This document shows positions 49,775 to 53,022 of a stretch of 53,022 nt of DNA, piece after piece; positions within the stretch are counted from its first letter, which is position 1; every line of letters starts with the position of its first letter. Location: assembly GCA_947174335.1 (NCBI GenBank), contig CAMWIM010000009.1:1-53022 (forward strand), in the 5' to 3' direction. The notes below the pieces were generated by a model, which was not told the origin of the DNA, did no database searches, and saw only the letters and a program-made list of their open reading frames with translations. The position numbers and the translations under genes are program-made. Source of the stretch: an uncultured Porphyromonadaceae bacterium (GTDB lineage: Bacteria > Bacteroidota > Bacteroidia > Bacteroidales > Muribaculaceae).

Positions 49775-50881
49775 GTGAAACCGAATAAATTCATATCGCA
49801 GTTTGTCCTTTATCCTGCTTCACTTCTTTATGGAGCCGGTGTGGGGGTGCGCAATATGATGTTCAAGAGCGGGATTTTCAAACAACGTTCTTTTCAAGTC
49901 CCGGTAATCGTTGTCGGTAACATTGCTGTTGGTGGAACAGGTAAAACTCCACACGCTGAATATATCATTTCATTGCTGAAGAAGAACCATACTGTTGGTG
50001 TCCTTAGTCGTGGATATGGACGTCGCACTCATGGCTTCCGTATGGTTGATGACAAGTCAACGCCCCGCACGGTCGGCGATGAACCATATCAGATGTATCA
50101 CAAATTTGGTGGAAACAAAGTGTTTTTCGCCGTTTGTGAAGACCGCGTGAGGGGCATAGAAAATATGCTCAAATTCCATCCCGAAATTTCGGTGTTTGTG
50201 CTTGACGATGCGTTTCAACATCGTTATGTAAAACCCTCGGTCGCAATTGTTTTGATGGAATACAGTCATCCGATTTTCAATGATTCGCTTCTCCCTTACG
50301 GTCGTTTGCGTGAGCCTGCCGACTCGGTCGAACGTGCCGACATCGTTGTCGTTACCAAATGTCCTTCAGATGCTAAGCCGCTTGAATTCAGAATGTTGAA
50401 ACATAATCTCAACCTGTTTCAATACCAGAAACTGTTTTTCTCAAAGTTCACCTATCGCACTCCGGTGCCGTTGTTTCCCGATGTGGCAAAGTCGGTCGAA
50501 TCTTTCAAGTGGCTTGATAAAGACGACACGTTGCTTGCCGTTTGTGGAATCGGCAATCCTCGTCCGTTCATCGAGCATCTCCGCTCGTTTGGCGCGCTCG
50601 TCCGTGTTAAAGTATTTAATGACCACCACTACTATAAAGAACGTGATTTCAAAGAGATTGCCCAACGTTTTGCTCAATTGAAAGGTAATCACAAATTTAT
50701 AATGACAACAGAGAAAGACGCTGTCCGTATTCTGTCGTCAAACGAATTCCCCGACAAACTCAAACCATTCATCTATTTTATTCCGATTGAAGTAGAATTT
50801 GAAGGATTACCCGGAGGCGATTCTTTTGACGAGACAATTGAAAAACTTATCCGCAATGCTCGCTTTGCGGTTAAAAAATAA
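49775..50881 (+). CDS. lpxK: Tetraacyldisaccharide 4'-kinase
   Basis: A 368-residue LpxK with the P-loop V-G-N-I-A-V-G-G-T-G-K-T-P-H (48-60) and Walker B-like V-L-D-D-A-F-Q-H-R (about 142-150). It phosphorylates the lipid A disaccharide 4' position at the inner membrane, so the organism makes lipid A. The start is GTG at 49775 (V read as M; K-P-N-K-F), 15 bases after sppA; no ATG fits the family N-terminus. Confidence 0.95.
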   Translation: MKPNKFISQFVLYPASLLYGAGVGVRNMMFKSGIFKQRSFQVPVIVVGNIAVGGTGKTPHAEYIISLLKKNHTVGVLSRGYGRRTHGFRMVDDKSTPRTVGDEPYQMYHKFGGNKVFFAVCEDRVRGIENMLKFHPEISVFVLDDAFQHRYVKPSVAIVLMEYSHPIFNDSLLPYGRLREPADSVERADIVVVTKCPSDAKPLEFRMLKHNLNLFQYQKLFFSKFTYRTPVPLFPDVAKSVESFKWLDKDDTLLAVCGIGNPRPFIEHLRSFGALVRVKVFNDHHYYKERDFKEIAQRFAQLKGNHKFIMTTEKDAVRILSSNEFPDKLKPFIYFIPIEVEFEGLPGGDSFDETIEKLIRNARFAVKK

Positions 50882-50953
50882 TAATCATTGACGCCTGACA
50901 AAACCTTAATCGGTGAATCGGCGTTTATCTGTTTATAATTTAAAACATAAATT

Positions 50954-51769
50954 ATGATCGAACAAATCAGACAAACCGCCGACTTTTTGTCGGAACGTAT
51001 AACAGGCAAAATGCCTGAGATTGCTATCATTCTTGGGACAGGTCTCGGACCAATCGTCGATTATATCGAAGAGGCTCAGTTTATACCATATGCCGAGATT
51101 CCTAACTTCCCTATATCAACCGTTGAGGGTCATAGCGGAAATCTCATTTTCGGTAAAATGTCGGGTAAACGTGTCATGGCAATGCAAGGTCGTTTCCACT
51201 ACTACGAGGGTTATGACATGAAACAGGTCACATTCCCTGTTCGTGTCATGCAGGCTCTCGGAATCAAGACCCTCTTGGTCAGCAATGCTGCCGGTGGTAT
51301 GAATAAAGATTTCAAGGTTGGAGATGTCATGGTTATTACCGATCACATCAACCTTTTCCCCGAAAATCCGTTGCGTGGTCATAACTACAACGAACTCGGA
51401 ACCCGTTTCCCCTCGATGACCGAAGCCTATTGTCAGGAATATATCGACAAAGCTTTTGAAATTGCTTGCCGTCGTGATATGCGCCTTGTTCAGGGTGTAT
51501 ATGTCGGAACTCCCGGACCGACATTTGAAACACGTGCCGAATATGAATATTTCCGCATCATCGGCGGTGATGCCGTCGGTATGTCCACCGTTCCTGAAGT
51601 AATCGTTGCCAACCATGCCGGAATGAAAGTATTTGGTCTTTCTGTAATCACCGATCTTGGAGGCAAAGACATCAAAATCGCACCATCTCACGAAGAAGTT
51701 CAACAGGCTGCCGTTACTGCTCAACCGACTACTGTTGCTCTTATCACCGAGATGGTAAAAGCTATCTGA
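50954..51769 (+). CDS. punA: Purine nucleoside phosphorylase (class I, trimeric type)
   Basis: A 271-residue PNP with I-I-L-G-T-G-L-G (about 26-33; phosphate loop), G-R-F-H-Y-Y-E-G-Y (about 80-88), N-A-A-G-G-M (about 112-117), and G-D-A-V-G-M-S-T-V-P-E (about 209-219), the class I signature of inosine/guanosine phosphorylases. It splits purine nucleosides with phosphate. One base separates it from thiL. Confidence 0.94.
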   Translation: MIEQIRQTADFLSERITGKMPEIAIILGTGLGPIVDYIEEAQFIPYAEIPNFPISTVEGHSGNLIFGKMSGKRVMAMQGRFHYYEGYDMKQVTFPVRVMQALGIKTLLVSNAAGGMNKDFKVGDVMVITDHINLFPENPLRGHNYNELGTRFPSMTEAYCQEYIDKAFEIACRRDMRLVQGVYVGTPGPTFETRAEYEYFRIIGGDAVGMSTVPEVIVANHAGMKVFGLSVITDLGGKDIKIAPSHEEVQQAAVTAQPTTVALITEMVKAI

Positions 51770-51770
51770 T

Positions 51771-52820
51771 ATGGATCAAAAATTAACTGAAATATCAACA
51801 ATAGGGGAATTCGGTCTTATTGACCGTCTTACTTCCGACCTCAAGACAGTCAACGAATCTACACTCCGTAGTGTCGGTGACGATTGCGCCGTCTTGTCCT
51901 ATCCCAAAACCGACGTTCTCGTTTCAACCGACCTCTTGCTTGAAGGTGTTCACTTCGATTTGACCTACGTTCCGTTGAAACACTTGGGATATAAATCAGC
52001 GGTTGTAAATTTCTCCGATATATACGCAATGAACGGGCGTCCTCGCCAAATCACAGTGTCGCTCGGAATCTCAAAACGTTTCGCAGTTGAACATATTGAA
52101 GAACTTTACAGCGGAATAAAACTTGCGTGTCAGGTTTACGGCGTTGACCTCGTCGGTGGAGATACAACATCATCGCGTCAGGGGCTTGTAATCAGCATCA
52201 CCGCTATTGGTGAAGCCGAACATTCAAAGGTCGTAAGCCGTGACGGTGCCAAAGACACCGACCTTATCTGCGTATCAGGTGACCTCGGTGCTGCATATAT
52301 GGGACTCCAACTGCTTGAACGTGAAAAATTTGCATCAGCAGGTCAGAAAGACTTCCAACCCGACTTTGCCGGCAAAGAATATCTTGTTGAACGTCAGTTG
52401 AAGCCCGAAGCCCGCAAAGATATAATCGAAGAACTCGACAGGTTAGGTATTGTTCCAACATCGATGATGGACATATCTGACGGACTCTCATCTGAACTGC
52501 TTCATATCTGCAAACAGTCAAACACCGGTTGCCGAGTATATGAAGACCGTATTCCCATTGACTATCAAACAGCTTTGATGGCAGAGGAACTTAACATGAA
52601 TCTCGTTACTGCGGCACTCAACGGAGGCGAAGACTACGAACTCCTATTCACTGTTCCACTTCACAGCCACGATCAAGTTTCTAAGATTCCCGGCATCAAA
52701 GTTATCGGACACATCACCAAACCCTCCCTCGGCTGTGCCTTGATAACCCGTGACGGCAACGAAATCCCGTTGAAAGCCCAAGGCTTCAACCACATGTCAC
52801 CCGTCGAAGAAACCAAATAA
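51771..52820 (+). CDS. thiL: Thiamine-monophosphate kinase
   Basis: A 349-residue AIR-synthase-superfamily kinase. Markers are G-D-D-C-A-V (about 37-42), S-T-D-L-L-L-E-G-V-H-F (about 53-63), N-F-S-D-I-Y-A-M-N-G (about 80-89), G-G-D-T-T (about 123-127), and L-N-G-G-E-D-Y-E-L (about 282-290). It makes thiamine diphosphate from thiamine monophosphate. It is the last gene of the forward cluster and is followed by a strong terminator. Confidence 0.95.
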   Translation: MDQKLTEISTIGEFGLIDRLTSDLKTVNESTLRSVGDDCAVLSYPKTDVLVSTDLLLEGVHFDLTYVPLKHLGYKSAVVNFSDIYAMNGRPRQITVSLGISKRFAVEHIEELYSGIKLACQVYGVDLVGGDTTSSRQGLVISITAIGEAEHSKVVSRDGAKDTDLICVSGDLGAAYMGLQLLEREKFASAGQKDFQPDFAGKEYLVERQLKPEARKDIIEELDRLGIVPTSMMDISDGLSSELLHICKQSNTGCRVYEDRIPIDYQTALMAEELNMNLVTAALNGGEDYELLFTVPLHSHDQVSKIPGIKVIGHITKPSLGCALITRDGNEIPLKAQGFNHMSPVEETK

Positions 52821-52838
52821 CATACATTATAATATAAT

Positions 52839-52876
52839 AAAAAGGCAAGGCTACCAAACGATAGCCTTGCTTTTTT
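52839..52876. terminator. Terminator of thiL (bidirectional)
   Basis: GCAAGGCTA, loop CCAAACGA, TAGCCTTGC, then six T; an A-run precedes it, so it can work on either strand. It separates thiL from the convergent tRNA-Arg. Confidence 0.85.
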
Positions 52877-52883
52877 ATCCCTA

Positions 52884-52982
52884 AGTGATCCGGTTGGGAG
52901 TCTTTCAGCGAAAGCGCTTCGCGATTACGAACCCTTGGGTTCTCATCCCAACAATTTCATTGTGTTAGTGATCCGGTTGGGA
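52884..52982. repeat. Direct repeat of tRNA-Arg 3' end enclosing a tRNA-like remnant
   Basis: AGTGATCCGGTTGGGA occurs at 52884-52899 and again at 52967-52982, where it is the acceptor/T-arm edge of tRNA-Arg. Between them GTTGGGA (52893-52899) pairs with TCCCAAC (52946-52952), enclosing two small hairpins (GCGAA...TTCGC and AACCC-TT-GGGTT). It may be a decayed tRNA copy or an attachment-site-like duplicate. Confidence 0.55.
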
Positions 52983-53022
52983 TTCGAACCCAAGACCCAC
53001 AGCTTAGAAGGCTGTTGCTCTA
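52969..53022 (-). tRNA. tRNA-Arg(TCT), partial at window end
   Basis: The 3' two thirds of a tRNA on the minus strand: anticodon stem ACAGC/GCTGT with loop CTTCTAA (anticodon TCT), variable loop, T-arm TTGGG-TTCGAAT-CCCAA, and acceptor CCGGATC with discriminator at 52969. The 5' acceptor and D-arm lie beyond 53022. Confidence 0.9.

Overview
The window is chromosomal DNA from a member of the Bacteroidales. Three things support this. Promoters follow the Bacteroidetes -33/-7 pattern (TTTG, 19-20 bases, TAnnTTTG). Shine-Dalgarno sequences are mostly absent. Several families typical of the phylum occur: a MurF-alanine racemase fusion, a GSCFA protein, a DUF4924 protein, RprX/RprY, type B L31, and an OmpA protein with a PorE-like domain order. 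A gut Muribaculaceae-like organism fits, but genus cannot be settled from this sequence alone. Most of the window is ordinary housekeeping chromosome.

Layout. 1-5.7 kb: secreted leucine-rich-repeat protein, GNAT acetyltransferase, NatA/NatB-like ABC exporter, SurE, a DUF2007 protein and a CYTH protein. 5.7-8.75 kb: an AT-rich accessory island with a zeta-type toxin and its small partner, an EVE-HNH modification-dependent nuclease, a broken companion gene and an unknown gene. 8.75-14.4 kb: rRNA methyltransferase, M48 protease, solitary nucleotidyltransferase, DUF4924 protein and the pta-ackA acetate pathway. 14.5-17.5 kb: PH-like membrane protein, tRNA-Gly(CCC), a dicarboxylate symporter, a duplicated hairpin module and an AlaX-type editing protein. 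17.6-24.8 kb: a tight forward operon of OmpA-type lipoprotein, GSCFA, murF-alr, xpt and queA. 24.8-32.6 kb: small lipoprotein, SpoU methylase, GtrA, TRIC channel, nth, pheS, tilS, 5-FCL, S41 protease and dCMP deaminase. 32.7-35.8 kb: an outer-membrane barrel, a candidate small RNA and an Abi-family HEPN gene. 35.8-44.4 kb: LuxR regulator, HAD phosphatase, MATE pump, FAD protein, rprY-rprX and nhaA. 44.6-53 kb: L31, HtrA, NlpC/P60, SppA, lpxK, punA, thiL and a tRNA-Arg(TCT) cut by the window end.

The most interesting locus is 34.96-35.78 kb. An Abi_2-like protein with two HEPN-type R-N-x-H motifs is transcribed away from a candidate structured RNA of about 76 nt that ends in a good intrinsic terminator. 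The two units share a 36-bp near-perfect palindrome (16 of 18 base pairs symmetric) that carries a back-to-back promoter on each strand. From memory of published work, AbiF-type HEPN proteins are toxins paired with RNA antitoxins and are proposed ancestors of Cas13, so this is a candidate protein-toxin/RNA-antitoxin locus. The second locus of interest is the island at 5.7-8.75 kb. Other signals are a 33-bp tandem repeat near 40.4 kb, a duplicated hairpin near 16.6/16.85 kb, and a tRNA-Arg 3'-end duplicate at the right edge.

All calls come from reading the sequence and translations by eye. No database search or folding program was run, and GC statements are visual estimates.
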